From: Diphasiastrum complanatum
Taxonomy: Eukaryota > Streptophyta > Lycopodiopsida > Lycopodiales > Lycopodiaceae
DNA length: 64,000 nucleotides
Direction of reading: 5' to 3'
Assembly (NCBI GenBank): GCA_029204225.1
Contig: MU832143.1
Coordinates: forward strand, 1 to 64,000
In this document: positions 11,555 to 22,943 of the stretch, piece after piece
Numbering within the stretch: the stretch's first letter is position 1
How the letters are laid out: every line of letters begins with the position of its first letter
Notes under the pieces: model-generated
Database searches by the model: none
The model's input: only the letters and a program-made list of their open reading frames with translations
What the model was told of the DNA's origin: nothing
Translations under genes and position numbers: made by a program

Positions 11555-12229
11555 TCATTGAGGTTCTAACTCAACTTCTGAGTCAGCGTCGAGATTCTGC
11601 AGTTGATTCTCTGAATCGGAATTGACTAGTTGCTCGATTTGTGACTCGGACTGAGGAGGATGCTGATTTTCTAATCTCCTCTTGTAGGAGCACGAGATTA
11701 CTCTTGATAGAGTGAGGTGCTCCTCGGTAGAAATTGCCACTACCCAATTTTTGTAGGCTTCAGGTAGACTCGATAATAGAGTATTGAGTGCATCAAAATC
11801 CTCTATGACTGAGCCTGCTGCAATCATTTGCTCCATGAGATTTTTGAAAGTGTTGAGGTGACTCGAAACACTATCTGCTATAGACATTCTGAGGTTGAAA
11901 AATTTCTTCCTCAGATGGAGCTTGGATGTAACGTCTCTAATGTCGTAGAGAGTTGATAGGATGTCCCATGCATCCTTAGCTGTCTGAGCAGCTCGTTTGT
12001 GAGCAGCATGCATCCTTATATGAGTGTCCTTTATATTGAGGGTGCTCATGGCAAATGCTTTGCCATCTCTCAGTCTCCACTTGGTGATGATGGCTGCATC
12101 ACCTTCTGATTTGAGTTCTGTGTCCCACAGTTCTTTGGCTAGAAGTATAACCTTCATCTTGAATTTCCAGAGATGGTAGTTATCTCCATCAAGTTTGTCA
12201 ATGAGAGATGAACTAGATGATGGATCCAT
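11555..12229 (-). CDS. gag: Copia gag (UBN2-type), element A
   Basis: This 224-residue ORF starts at an ATG (12229) 132 nt inside the primer-binding site. It has 'LIDKLDGDNYHLWKFKMKVI' near the N-terminus, then 'AKDAWDILSTLYDIRDVTSK', 'LHLRKKFFNLRMS' and 'LNTLLSSLPEAYKNWVVAIS', the UBN2 gag pattern. The C-terminus is acidic and lacks a zinc knuckle. Beyond its stop the sequence continues into the linker before the RT ('RTKVQPKRSNKSIHPPSRF'), so the missing knuckle, protease and integrase were removed by an internal deletion. Confidence 0.85.
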   Translation of the reverse strand: MDPSSSSSLIDKLDGDNYHLWKFKMKVILLAKELWDTELKSEGDAAIITKWRLRDGKAFAMSTLNIKDTHIRMHAAHKRAAQTAKDAWDILSTLYDIRDVTSKLHLRKKFFNLRMSIADSVSSHLNTFKNLMEQMIAAGSVIEDFDALNTLLSSLPEAYKNWVVAISTEEHLTLSRVISCSYKRRLENQHPPQSESQIEQLVNSDSENQLQNLDADSEVELEPQ

Positions 12230-12360
12230 TATGGTTGAACGAGATCGTTGGTAGAAACAATGACTGTCGGAATATTGTTGGCTACGCGTTTGCTAAAAAG
12301 ATGTCTTGATAGAAACAAGACTGATAATCCACAATAAAAATGCAGATTACTAAAATGCCT

Positions 12361-12372
12361 GCTCTGATACCA
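12361..12372 (-). other. Primer-binding site of element A
   Basis: The complement reads TGGTATCAGAGC, adjoining the 5' LTR that begins at 12373 on this strand. Confidence 0.85.
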
Positions 12373-12742
12373 TATCGTAAAACGATGGTCGTGAGCACAA
12401 CGGAGGCTCGGTTGCTCAGAGCGTAGGCATGTAGGAACGGAAATGCAACAGTTAGCAGTAGAAATATTCAAGTGAAAGAATTCATACAGTTTGCGCAAAT
12501 GAACGACGCAGTACTGAGACAAAAATTGCACTCTGAAAAAAATATCAACAGTGAGTACATTAGCTTGAAGTAATAACTTCAACTTGTTGAGCATGATAAC
12601 ACTGGCTATAGATAACTCTGCTTAAAGATAATTTTGAAAGATTATTATTAACACTAACATAGCTTGTTTCAGCTAATATAGAGTTTTACAAGAGAGAAAA
12701 TATCTTACAAGCCTTTAAGGCTATTTATGCCAGTCTTTGCAT
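12373..12742 (-). repeat. 5' LTR of element A, part 1 (interrupted)
   Basis: The LTR extends from the primer-binding site to 12742, where element B is inserted, and resumes at 23627-24226. On the minus strand GCATAAATAGCC (about 12726-12737) is a plausible TATA box. The join is supported by a near-perfect 5-bp target duplication (TGCAT at 12738-12742, TGAAT at 23627-23631). Confidence 0.7.
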
Positions 12743-13574
12743 TGTGAAAAATGCAAAAATAAGCTTGGTAGAGGCCAAAAATCTTGTATATAGATAAACA
12801 TACATGTGTGGAGCCTGTTCCCACGTGTGAACTACTGTACTTGTCATGTACCATAATCATATATGTTGTACATATGATTTAATTCAAATTCTAGTGCCTA
12901 AAATGGCCAAAAACTAGTTTTCTAGACAAATGACACATGGCATCAATCTATTGATTGGATGAGCCACTTACTTTGGTTAGATGACATATCCCATGTGTAG
13001 AGGACAGCTCACACATGTGGAATAAGCTGAAGTAGGCGAATTTTGACTTCTAGAAGATTTCCAAGTAGATCTCCATATAGAAGGAAAATGGACCGAAAGT
13101 GCTCAAAATATAAGGTTTTGTCCAAGTGTTAGTTTTGCATGATGAATCATCATATGACATCGCACCTTCACACATGTGGGATCAGAGGGATGATCAGTAC
13201 CACGAGCTCCCACTTATTGTATATATGGAGCCACATTTGGCCATAATCAATGTGAGACACCAATCTTGGTTTTGGAAACAGTTTTGAGTGATTCTCTCCA
13301 TTTGTCTACATTTGTTTTGATTGTTTTGAGGTTCTATCAATGTGTACTTGATTTTCAGGTTGGAGTCCGTACTCAGACAATGTTTCACACGCGTGAAACC
13401 AGAAAGTACACCTACCTTCAATTAATGATTGTTCTTGTTAGGATTTTGTGTCTAGAATTCATCTACATTGATCTTAATCTCAAATAGATTGAAAGATCAA
13501 GTAATCTGACAACCAATCCCTCTTGAGGATCAGATTAGGATCCACTCTTGGTTGTTTTTTGTACTTTTTTCACA
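12743..13574 (+). repeat. 5' LTR of element B (832 bp)
   Basis: TG..CA ends, near-identical to the copy at 17239, and followed at once by a primer-binding site. It contains several CACATGTG/CACGTGTG-type palindromes, including TTTCACACGCGTGAAA near 13384-13399. Confidence 0.9.
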
Positions 13575-13586
13575 TGGTATCAGAGC
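13575..13586 (+). other. Primer-binding site of element B
   Basis: TGGTATCAGAGC directly after the LTR end CACA, with no spacer. Confidence 0.9.
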
Positions 13587-15249
13587 CTAGTACAAGAGGT
13601 TTTGTTGAAATTGATAGGGTTAATCCAAATCAAAGCCAAAATTAGCAGTTTTTTGGAAACTAGTCAAATTTTGTGTAGCGAGTTGGATTTGATAGCTATC
13701 CTCAAAATTTTTGGTCCAGATCTTGTTGTGGGCTGTAGAAACTCTTTTCACACGTGTGAGGACATACATCTCCGATTTTGACTAAGAAATTTCAAAAATT
13801 TGTAGAATTTGACTCACATACCCAATTTGAGTGATTTTTGGTGCAAAATCAAGCATTTTCTATAGTGAATCTAATCCCTTGATTAATTCTTGGATTAGAT
13901 TTGCCAAAAAATTAAATTTGAAGCTTGAATTAGGTGCATTAATTGATTATCTCTGATTTTTTGAGTGCATGTTGAAGTTGAGAGAGATTTTGCTAAAAAT
14001 CATAGATTGAGTGATATGCAAGGTGAGAGGTTGAAATCCATTGTACCATCACTCTTGTTCAAGAGTGATAGGGTCAAGTTTAGAAGCATCAATTTGCTAG
14101 AAAACATCCTTGGATTTTTCCTCCAAGTGAAACCTTTGAGAGTTTCTAGTGCATATAGAGCATCTATGCAAATCTTTTGTAGAATTTGACATAGATTGGC
14201 TTCAATTGAAAGTTCTAGAAAAGAGATTGAGATCCAAGTCACATTATTCAATCCTACTCAATTTGTTTGAGTGTTTGTGAGGTTTGTAAAGAGTCATTAA
14301 GGTGTCTATGGCAAATGTGTAGAGAGAGATCCAATTTTCTAAGAGTTCCTTCCTTTGTAGAAGGCAAGATCTAGAAGCTCATTTTGTGTTGTTATTGGTG
14401 GAGAATTTGTATTCTCCTAGGTGATCAAATCTTTATAAGTGGCATTAGCTCTTTGAAGCACAATATCTTAGTGATAAAAATCACAACTTTTGATTTTGAA
14501 TTTCATTCCAAGTCTCTAAAAGTAGAGTAATTGGTGGAATCCAATAGGGGTGATTGAATCAATTTATTGAGCAAAAATTGACATAGTATGTATGAAGCTC
14601 AAATTAGTTCTATTCAACTTTCTTTATGAGAGTGTGAGGGTCAATTTGAGATCCCATTGGATGTCTAGAATGAGGAGGAGTCCATATCTGAGTATTCATG
14701 CATGGTTGAGATCTTTGTGAATCTCTAGTTGTCTAATTTTTTAAGCTTTGTGAGAAATTGGTGGTATAGTTTGTTGTCAAATCAAATCAAATTCATTCTA
14801 AATCTCAAGTGTGAGATTATTTTGGTCAAGAGTGAGTCCAAAAGAAGTGATTAAGTTTGATTTTCATGTATTTGAAACAAAACCCATCTTGTGTTCAAGA
14901 ATCTCAAGTGTTGAGAGAACTAGTCAAGTGAAAAGGAAAATCTAGGTGTCAAATCTTTTTCATATCCATTTCAACTTTCAAAAGGAAGAGTCATTGGTAT
15001 TTGATGAGTCTAATAGGAGATTGGATCTGATTTCTTTAGTGATTTGATTCAAAGATTGTGTGCTTTTGTCTTAGTGATCAAAGCAAAGTTTCCAAGTGAC
15101 TAGTCATTACTGTGAAGATTGAGTAGATCTTTTGTAGATCCTTCTAGATTGTTGAAGATGTTCAAATCTAGTCTCTTGAAAGTCACAAATCACATTTGTA
15201 GAATCGTATCACGGGTTTTATTCACACGACATCAATAGGTGGCATCCTA
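13587..15249 (+). other. Long non-coding leader of element B
   Basis: About 1.7 kb of AT-rich sequence with only short frames. It contains one CACACGTGTG palindrome (13749-13758) and many 'agagtg/tcaagag' repeats, but no gag domain. The normal gag of an autonomous relative is probably deleted or decayed here. Confidence 0.5.
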
Positions 15250-16241
15250 TTGAAGGAAAGAAAGGATTCTGAGTGCAACCTTTGTGGCCAGGGAGGATAT
15301 TTTTTCTCAAGATGCTACAAAAAGAAGACCAATCCATCCAAGGAGGACCAAAGCAAGGGGGCCGAGGTGAAGGATGGAGCTTCAAGTTCAAAATGCAAAT
15401 ACAAGAAGGACAAGTCCAAGGAAAGGTGTTTCCTTTGTGGAAAGGTGAATGAGGCTTGGAGTCTCACAAGGACTTGCAAGATTTGTCTTCAAGAGTCCAT
15501 CACAACACATGTCAAATCTTTTGAAATTTTTCATTTGGAAGTGCATTGTTTGGTTCAAGATGCAAAGATAGATGTCACTTTCATGAAAGTAACTTGGATC
15601 TATTTTATGTCCTTGGAAAGTATTTTGCTTGGAACTTTGGACAAGTTCAAACTTATTGTTATTATCCAAGAGAAATCAATCAAGAATAAGGAGCAATCAC
15701 AAAATGAAAATAGTTTCATTTATGCTCTCATGTCAACTTATGAAGAACCATTTTGCTTTGAAGAGATTTTTGTATCTCAAAGGTGGATCAAGGCAATACT
15801 AGTTGAGTGTGATGCCTTGAAAGATAGCAAAATATGTTTTCCTTGTAAGCTTACATTAGTTATGAAGTCAAGGAAATGAAAATTTCTTCATAATGTAGGA
15901 TCTTTTGGTTTCAATAAGATCATAAATGATGTGTTCATTCATAAAGATGAAAATTGTAAGTTTTCAATCTTAAAGGCAACTTGTAAACTTCTTATGAGAA
16001 TAAGTGAAGCATCCAAAGTGGACACTTATATCCATAAGCAAGTAGTTAGCCTTATTGAGATGGAGATACCTTTTGATTTCAATATTGGAAAAATCATGCC
16101 AAGTTGTGGTGATTTTTGGACTTATGTTTCTAGCATAAGTAATCTTGATAATCATAGGAAGTGCATATTGAATGGTCATACTTGTTGTGATCATTATGAG
16201 ACATGGAGGTCTCGGATTTCCATAAAAAAGGAGCCACCATG
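15250..16241 (+). pseudogene. Element B ORF, part 1: zinc-knuckle-like motif and module copy 1
   Basis: The open frame (no ATG at its start) reads 'CNLCGQGGYFFSRCYKK', a C-X2-C-X4-H-X4-C zinc knuckle with His replaced by Tyr, then a lysine-rich stretch, then a second Cys pair (CFLCG). After about 120 residues of unrecognised sequence comes 'CFEEIFVSQRWIKAILVE', and after a stop (15879) 'CKLLMRISEASKVDTYIHKQ' and 'VSLIEMEIPF'. These blocks recur in the next ORF and in element D. The protein looks gag-derived. The module has no name that I know. Confidence 0.65.
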
Positions 16242-16276
16242 AAGAGGATCTTAAGGAGTCATCTCAAGGTTCAAAT

Positions 16277-16924
16277 GTGCCAAGGATTCAGGAGGAGAAT
16301 CCTTCTCAAGGTTCAAGTGTGCCAAGGATTGAGGAGGAGAGACCCTCTCAAATTGTGATTCCAAAAAGAAACTCAAGAAATATGGTTGAGTCCATGTGGC
16401 TCACATTTCAAGGGAAAGAGGAGCATATCTCATGTGGTATACATCTCATACTTACTTCTCTTAAGTCATTTGATGAATCGATTTGCTTTAGTGAGATCAT
16501 TGCATCTCAAAATTGGAGTAAAGCCATACTAGTTGAGTATGAAGTCTCTCTTGAGAACATAGATGATGTTCTTAAAATTTTGAAATTGATTTTAAATCAA
16601 CTAGAAAGCAAATGGTTATTTTATCAAATGTATGCTCTTAAGTCATGTAAGAGCAAAAGTGATTTGTTCACTCATAGTTTGAAAATTTGTATTGAGGCAA
16701 ATTGTAAACTCTTTATGAGAGTGAGTGGATCATCTTCTAAAGACACTTATATCCATAATGAAGTATTTTGCCTCATTGGATATGAGATTAGCGTGGTAAA
16801 CAAGCATAAAGATATATTGCAAACACTTTGTTATTATAGCATGCATAGTCTTGCCAATTTGGATGAGACTAATTCTCTAGATCGTGGTAACATGATGTTA
16901 GATCTTTGTGATCCTAATAAATAA
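16277..16924 (+). CDS. Element B ORF, part 2: intact module copy 2, function unknown
   Basis: A 215-residue open frame. It begins with a short internal repeat ('VPRIEEERPSQ'-type), then 'VESMWLTFQGKEEHISCGIH', then the module: 'CFSEIIASQNWSKAILVEYE', 'LESKWLFYQMYALKSCKS', 'CKLFMRVSGSSSKDTYIHNE' and 'CLIGYEIS'. The same order of blocks is found in module copy 1 (15730-16090) and in element D (25900-26340). No known catalytic motif is visible and no membrane segment is obvious. It could be a gag-derived or captured domain. The stop is about 300 bp before the polypurine tract. Confidence 0.6.
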   Translation: MPRIQEENPSQGSSVPRIEEERPSQIVIPKRNSRNMVESMWLTFQGKEEHISCGIHLILTSLKSFDESICFSEIIASQNWSKAILVEYEVSLENIDDVLKILKLILNQLESKWLFYQMYALKSCKSKSDLFTHSLKICIEANCKLFMRVSGSSSKDTYIHNEVFCLIGYEISVVNKHKDILQTLCYYSMHSLANLDETNSLDRGNMMLDLCDPNK

Positions 16925-17225
16925 AAAAGAAATCTTTATTTTCTCATGGAGGAGCATTCACATAAAGGAGCAAGCCTCAAAGTCAAGCATCTACATAAAA
17001 TTTGGAAGGAATCAATTTTGGAGGTGCTAGGATGGTGCAAAGCTCTCAAATTCATCAAAGATGTCAACATCAAAGAAGCACTATCATGGATATGGTGATT
17101 TCAGATCAACATCAAGCTCATTGGCTGATCTTCACACCTTTTAAACCAGCAAAGACCAATTCAACCTATGGAGTCAAGTTCAAGATCATCATGTTTTCCA
17201 TCAAGCTAGATCTACCAAGCTAGAT

Positions 17226-17238
17226 TTTTGAGGAGGAG
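17226..17238 (+). other. Polypurine tract of element B
   Basis: TTTTTGAGGAGGAG immediately before the 3' LTR start at 17239; the plus-strand primer site for reverse transcription. Confidence 0.8.
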
Positions 17239-18034
17239 TGTGAAAAATGCAAAAATAAGCTTGGTAGAGGCCAAAAATCTTGTATATAGATAAACACACA
17301 TGTGTGGAGCCTGTTATAACGTGTGAAACTAGTGTACTTGTCATGTACCATAATCATATATGTTGTACATATGATTTAATTCAAGTTCTAGTGGCTAAAA
17401 TGGCCAAAAACTAGTTTTCTAGACAAATGACACATGGCATCAATCTATTGATTGCATGAGCCACATCCTTTGGTTAGGTGTCATATCCCATGTGTAGAGG
17501 ACAACTCACATGTGTGGAATAAGCTGAAGTAGGTGAATTTTGACTTCTAGAAGATTTTCAAGTAGATCTCCATATAGAAGGAAAATGGACCAAAAGTGCT
17601 CAAAATAGAAGGTTTTGTCCAAGTGTCAGTTTTGCATGATGAATCATCATATGACAAAGCACCTTCACACATGTGGGATCAGAGGGATGATCAGTACCAC
17701 GAGCTCCCACTTATTGTATATATAGAGCCACATTTGGCCATAATCAGTGTGAGACACCAATCTTGGTTTTGGAAGCAATTTTGAGTGATTCTCTCCATTT
17801 GTCTATATTTGTTTTGATTGTTTTGAGGTTCTATCAATGTGTATTTGATTTTCAGGTTGGAGTCCGTACTCAGATTTCACACGTGTGAAACCAGAAAGTA
17901 CACCTACCTTCAATTAATGATTGTTCTTGTTAGGATTTTGTGTCTAGAATTGACCTAGATTGATCTTAATCTCAAGTAGATTGAAAGAAAAAGTAATCTG
18001 ACAACCAATCCCTCTTGAGGATCAGATTAGGATC
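17239..18034 (+). repeat. 3' LTR of element B, part 1
   Basis: Closely matches 12743-13545. One clear difference is loss of 7 bp before the TTTCACACGTGTGAAA palindrome (17875-17890). It is interrupted by element C at 18034/18035 and resumes at 23596-23626 (part 2, ending TTTTTTCACA). Confidence 0.9.
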
Positions 18035-18681
18035 TGTGAAAAATACAGATCCTAAGTGGATCTAAACTCCAAGATCATTGGCTTGAATGCTTGCACTCCA
18101 AACTACATAAGCTAGGAATTGGCAACACATTCTATGCTACCTAGAATGCAAAGAACTTGATCAAAAAGCATTTATCACAAATGGAAACTTCCATAAACAT
18201 CAAGTGCGGCCCAAAATAGCATTATACAATCCATAATACATCAGCCTATCACTTTTGGAAAGCACCTAAGATCATACACACAAAGCTTGAACTCAATCAC
18301 TACACAATGCCAACAATGGAAGGAGAACCCAATAGAAAAATCTCTCATTAAGCAAATGAATACAATGGATCTGCTCCAACCTGTTTCTCCACGGCCTACC
18401 TGCTATATATAGCTGAGAGAGATGACTCTCTCTCCTCTCTCTAGACCCTCCTTACCTAAAATATGCCCTATATAGGTAAAATTGGCATATATGTCCAAAA
18501 TACATGAAAATGGACTCATTTCGAAGGTCTTGAAGTTTGACACTTCTTCATACTGAAAAAATACACTTACTAAAAATATCTAGACCTGTTTCACACGTGT
18601 GAAAAGTCAGATCCTAAACTATGTGCCATTTTTAGCAATTTTGGCCTAAAACTAGACAAGGAAATGTTGACAATTTTCACA
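18035..18681 (-). repeat. 3' LTR of element C (647 bp)
   Basis: TGTGAAAAAT..ATTTTCACA ends. Minus-strand TATA box (CTATATATAGC, about 18401-18411) and CACACGTGTG at 18592-18601. Confidence 0.92.
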
Positions 18682-18691
18682 CTCCCTCTTC
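18682..18691 (-). other. Polypurine tract of element C
   Basis: The complement reads GAAGAGGGAG, directly next to the LTR, only a few bases from the ORF stop codon. Confidence 0.8.
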
Positions 18692-18694
18692 AAC

Positions 18695-21600
18695 TTAACT
18701 TGCCAGTTTTACAACACTACTTTGTTCCAACTTAAGAATGATCTCCATCATCAGAATAGATCTCTTCTCAAGGATCCTAATATGTACAAAATAGGACACA
18801 ACATAATTGATATAGATAATAGTGTCCATATAGGATGCTTCACTATTTCTTACATCAATTTTACATAGAATCATAAAAATGGTACATGTAAAAGAACATA
18901 GAATCTCAATTAATGAATTCCTCCATGTATCCATCTCTGGTTTCTCTGTAAAATAGCAGCAAACAAGTTGTAAATGAAAGTGATCAACAAGTGTTTGCAT
19001 GCCTCCTCCACATTTCACTATACATATAGTGAATGCAACATGTATCTCCATGAATGAACTTCCATCACCACCTTGCCTTTGTAGATCTTCAATCCATGAA
19101 AGCCTTTGAGTGAATGAATGCCAAAAAGATGTGTTCCCTACTCCATTTGAATGACCAAAACCTGAACTTGAAATACTTGAAGTACCTCCACAAGATTTGC
19201 ACACAACGCTTGATCCTACAATGTCAACAAGTTGCCAATTTGCCAACACTAGAATACTAGATCTTGAACTTTGTTCAAAAGAAAACATATTGACCACTTC
19301 AATACCTTTCAAGATCTGAATGAATTCATGTACTTGATCATACAAACCAGCAATGATAACTATTCCATCTCCAAGATCCAAAGGATGCAAAACTATGGAA
19401 CTAGTTTTATTGAAATTTGACAATTTCAACACATTGACATAACAATGTTCATACATGAGACTAGGCAAGTGAGGTAGAGTAAGAAGACACTTCCTTGCAG
19501 CTCCAAAGACCTTACTTGAACCTTCAAGAACCTGTAAAAACAGATCCAAAATGCCTTGACCATTTGTCTCTTCTTTGATGCTTTTCACTAGCTTCGAATT
19601 GCCACTTGTCTCTTGGTGTTGATGAAGCAATCCAAGATCAACCTCTTGATCTTCCAATAAGACATCAAAGATCTTGCATATGTGAACATCTTCAGATCTG
19701 AAACTCTGAAGATACTCCCTCTCAAACACATGATTAAGATCCCACAAGATCTCATCAATGCTCAAATTTGACCCTTCACTATAGTTAGTGAAAACAATGC
19801 CACCATCATAAACCAAAAGATAGATTCCAACATTTCCATTTAACATGAAGTAGAGTAGGTGAAGATGAGTATCAAACCTAATCAAAACAGCCCTCTTGAG
19901 TTCATAACAAACCTCAATAAGCTCACCAATGATATCTCCCTTGCCTTGAAGAAGTTGCCACTTGAGTTGCTCCATGTAGTCTTCTTCAACCAACCTTTTG
20001 CCATCTTGACCATGAATGAACAATCCACCACAATCATAGAATGCTTTGAGTTGATGAAGAGATGTTAGATCCATGCTTTGGATCTTCCCAAGAACCACTC
20101 TTCCATTGCCCTTTCCTTCACAAGACTCCCTCTTAATGCTAGCACCACAAAAGTTAGAAACCTCCCTCTTGATAGTTGCACCATAAGAAGTAGAAGACTC
20201 TTGAATATTAGAAGCCAAGAAAAGAATCCTTAGTACCTTCAACATAAGAGTGATTGAAGTACTCTCTCTTTTCAAACATGAACTTCTACTCAATGATTTA
20301 GGTAATGAGTCATATGATAATGATTCTTCCTCACTATCGTTCATAAAAACATCATTCAAAGTACATCCTACTTTGAACACTTCACATACTTCTCTTCCTT
20401 TTGACTTGTGATCTCCCTCACCAAGTCTCATGATAGAAACCTTTGATCTACTCTTTTTATGAAGAAATGTGACACCACTTGTTGCACAAATGACTTTATC
20501 ACAAAAAGATGTAAAAGAACCATTTCCTTCAAGCATGCTCAAAGCACCATCATCTTTTCCCACATGATTACATACATCAATATGAAAAGAATTAGAAGAA
20601 CAACCATCTTCTTGCAAAGAATGACACTTAGCATCTCCATTTTTTTCCATATGAACAAACAAGTCATTAGCAACAATCACTTCCAAAGAAGAATCTTCAT
20701 CAACTCCATTGATGAAGTTAGCTCCTTCCTTACCTTTTCCATTTTTGCACTTGCCATCTAGCACCATTGAAGAACCACCAAGCCTTGGAAGTCCATGAGT
20801 AGAAGAGTACAAACATGATGCTAATTTAGCTCCACATGACTCCATATGACTAGTAGGTAACACTAGTGCATTTTCAAGATCCAATGGATCCAAAAAATTG
20901 ACCATAGATTCACCAAAGCTTGCCAAGTTAGCACAACAATTATCATCTCCAAGAAGTACATTAGATCTCAACCTAGATCTAGCATTTTGTTTCTTATGGC
21001 ATTCATTTGCAAAATGTCCTTTTATCCCACAATAAAAACATTTGAACTTGGACTTATCTTGCTTCCTACTTTGCAAAGAAGAAGAATGCTTTCCATGCTC
21101 CAAACTACCTTGCTTGGACCACTTGCCTTTGAACTTGCCCTTTGTGAAAAGAGCTTCTTCATCTCCACCTTGTGTTGATGCACCACCACCTTTGGCTTGC
21201 AACCTATGCTCTTCAGCCACCAAGATCTCTTGCAAGTCATTGACACTTGGCAAGGACTTTTGTATAGCAAAGCATTGTACAAGGTTAGAATGTTCATCAA
21301 GCAAACCATTCAACATGACTTGAACTAGTTCCCCATCCTTTATGCTTTCATCTATGCATGCTAGATCATCATTCAAGGATTTAACCTTCAAGACAAATGA
21401 ATGTGCACTCTCTCCCTCTCTTTGACAACTTTGGAAGATTTGCCTTCTTAGGGTGAGAACCCTAGATGTGGATTTGGACTCATAGATCTTCTTCAAAGCA
21501 TTCCATGCTTCACTTGAAGAAGTACATTTACCAACTTCTTTAAGAAGTTCATTGGTGACATTCATCTTTATGATATGTAAGGCTCTTTTAGCCCTTCTAT

Positions 21601-21769
21601 CAAAATTTAGTTGCTCTTGAAGAATTAGAGGTCTTTCTTCAATTCCCACAACTATATCCATTAGCTCATTCAACTCTAGTAAAGACTCCATCCTCACTTT
21701 CCAAGTTGAATAGTTTGTAGAGTTTAACCTCTCTTTAGCTTCCAACATGATTCCACCATTGGATGTCAT
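18695..21769 (-). CDS. gag: Element C gag with a ~740-residue C-terminal extension
   Basis: I start at the ATG at 21769 ('MTSNGGIMLEAKERLNSTNY'), giving 1024 residues; the frame is open 22 codons further but without another ATG. Residues about 10-160 are a Copia UBN2 gag ('LNSTNYSTWKVRME', 'SEAWNALKKIYES', 'SRVLTLRRQIFQ'). Near residue 244 is a perfect zinc knuckle, CFYCGIKGHFANEC. The remaining ~740 residues carry no protease, integrase, RT or RNase H motif and I cannot assign them; they include a serine-rich part and hydrophobic stretches such as 'LLYFMLNGNVGIYLLVYDGG'. An uninterrupted frame of this length in a decayed region implies recent activity or selection. The ORF runs to within 14 bp of the 3' LTR. 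Related gag fragment: 35386-35739. Confidence 0.88.
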   Translation of the reverse strand: MTSNGGIMLEAKERLNSTNYSTWKVRMESLLELNELMDIVVGIEERPLILQEQLNFDRRAKRALHIIKMNVTNELLKEVGKCTSSSEAWNALKKIYESKSTSRVLTLRRQIFQSCQREGESAHSFVLKVKSLNDDLACIDESIKDGELVQVMLNGLLDEHSNLVQCFAIQKSLPSVNDLQEILVAEEHRLQAKGGGASTQGGDEEALFTKGKFKGKWSKQGSLEHGKHSSSLQSRKQDKSKFKCFYCGIKGHFANECHKKQNARSRLRSNVLLGDDNCCANLASFGESMVNFLDPLDLENALVLPTSHMESCGAKLASCLYSSTHGLPRLGGSSMVLDGKCKNGKGKEGANFINGVDEDSSLEVIVANDLFVHMEKNGDAKCHSLQEDGCSSNSFHIDVCNHVGKDDGALSMLEGNGSFTSFCDKVICATSGVTFLHKKSRSKVSIMRLGEGDHKSKGREVCEVFKVGCTLNDVFMNDSEEESLSYDSLPKSLSRSSCLKRESTSITLMLKVLRILFLASNIQESSTSYGATIKREVSNFCGASIKRESCEGKGNGRVVLGKIQSMDLTSLHQLKAFYDCGGLFIHGQDGKRLVEEDYMEQLKWQLLQGKGDIIGELIEVCYELKRAVLIRFDTHLHLLYFMLNGNVGIYLLVYDGGIVFTNYSEGSNLSIDEILWDLNHVFEREYLQSFRSEDVHICKIFDVLLEDQEVDLGLLHQHQETSGNSKLVKSIKEETNGQGILDLFLQVLEGSSKVFGAARKCLLTLPHLPSLMYEHCYVNVLKLSNFNKTSSIVLHPLDLGDGIVIIAGLYDQVHEFIQILKGIEVVNMFSFEQSSRSSILVLANWQLVDIVGSSVVCKSCGGTSSISSSGFGHSNGVGNTSFWHSFTQRLSWIEDLQRQGGDGSSFMEIHVAFTICIVKCGGGMQTLVDHFHLQLVCCYFTEKPEMDTWRNSLIEILCSFTCTIFMILCKIDVRNSEASYMDTIIYINYVVSYFVHIRILEKRSILMMEIILKLEQSSVVKLAS

Positions 21770-21835
21770 GATGCTAAAATCTTCTTGTGTCCTTAGGCTC
21801 TGTTCTAATGCACCTAGCACTCTCCTTTCTCTCAA

Positions 21836-22931
21836 TAAATGAAGAAGGAGAAGATCTTAAAAGATTTAGAACCCTAAATGACCTCTATCTTGAAACTATT
21901 TGGCTTTCAAGCATAGAAAGGAAGATTGAAACACATGCAACACTTTGCACACACTAAGAATGGATTACAAACTCAAACCAACCTGAACACACTCTTGCTT
22001 AAGCTCTCAAACTTTCCAGCAAGTGACCAAATCAAGTTATGGTGTGAAGAGTTACTTGCATTCTTAGAAAATACCCAAAACTAGGATGCCAAAATTACCT
22101 AGTAATGAACAAACTTGATCAACATATGATCACCACACTAAGATATTGATTCAACCTGTAAAACCACATGTAAACCACACTTCTAAAAGTTTATAAACTC
22201 CAGCAAGTGATAAATACAAGATTTAGAGGTGAATGAATGAGCACACTTAGTGAATCACAAGACTAGCTTCACTATCTTGTCAAAATTTGGTGTTTAGATG
22301 TAGATCTAAGATCACTTCACATGAGAATGTTCCTCAACCTGTTAAGAACCTGAAAACACACTTGCATAATGGTTAACACCTTCCAGCAAATGCTCCAATC
22401 AAATTACATAAGGAGAGTTACTTACATGCTCAACAAAGTACACCAAAATTTATGCCAAAATTGATGACAATCTTTACAATATGCTCTTCACAATGGAGCT
22501 TACAATATGTTCACCCAAAAAAGGGGATCTTTCATCCAAATGGGAGCTTTGCTCAGCCTTTAGGAGAATTACAACTCACTCAAAAGAGCATTTGTCATCC
22601 ACTTAAGGAGAAGTTTCATCCACTTAAGGAGAGTGTTCATCCAAGAATGGAGATTGTCAACAATAGGATTGAAAAGAACATTGTTAGTATTGAATATGCA
22701 CAAGCCTCACAATCAACAAGTGATTAGGTGTTATGATCTGATCCAAAATAGTTTCTTTTCAGCCTCTGATCTTCAATAGACCTGAAATATGCTTTTGATC
22801 CACAAGTTCAACTCACAAAACAAAGGTTAGTAAGATTTGATCAACAAAGCAATGCAAAATCATGCTAGAACTTGATCAAACATCCAAATATCACCAAAAA
22901 TGGAATACTTACTATGAATAGAAGCCAACCA
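21836..22931 (-). other. Leader of element C with a diverged ~175-bp triplication
   Basis: Non-coding on the minus strand. Plus-strand landmarks 'aacctg..ccagcaa(g/a)tg' recur at about 21980, 22155 and 22330, roughly 175 bp apart. A short 'tcatccacttaaggaga' repeat lies near 22595-22640. It probably serves as the packaging or translation leader. Confidence 0.5.
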
Positions 22932-22943
22932 GCTCTGATACCA
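22932..22943 (-). other. Primer-binding site of element C
   Basis: The complement reads TGGTATCAGAGC, directly adjacent to the 5' LTR. Confidence 0.92.
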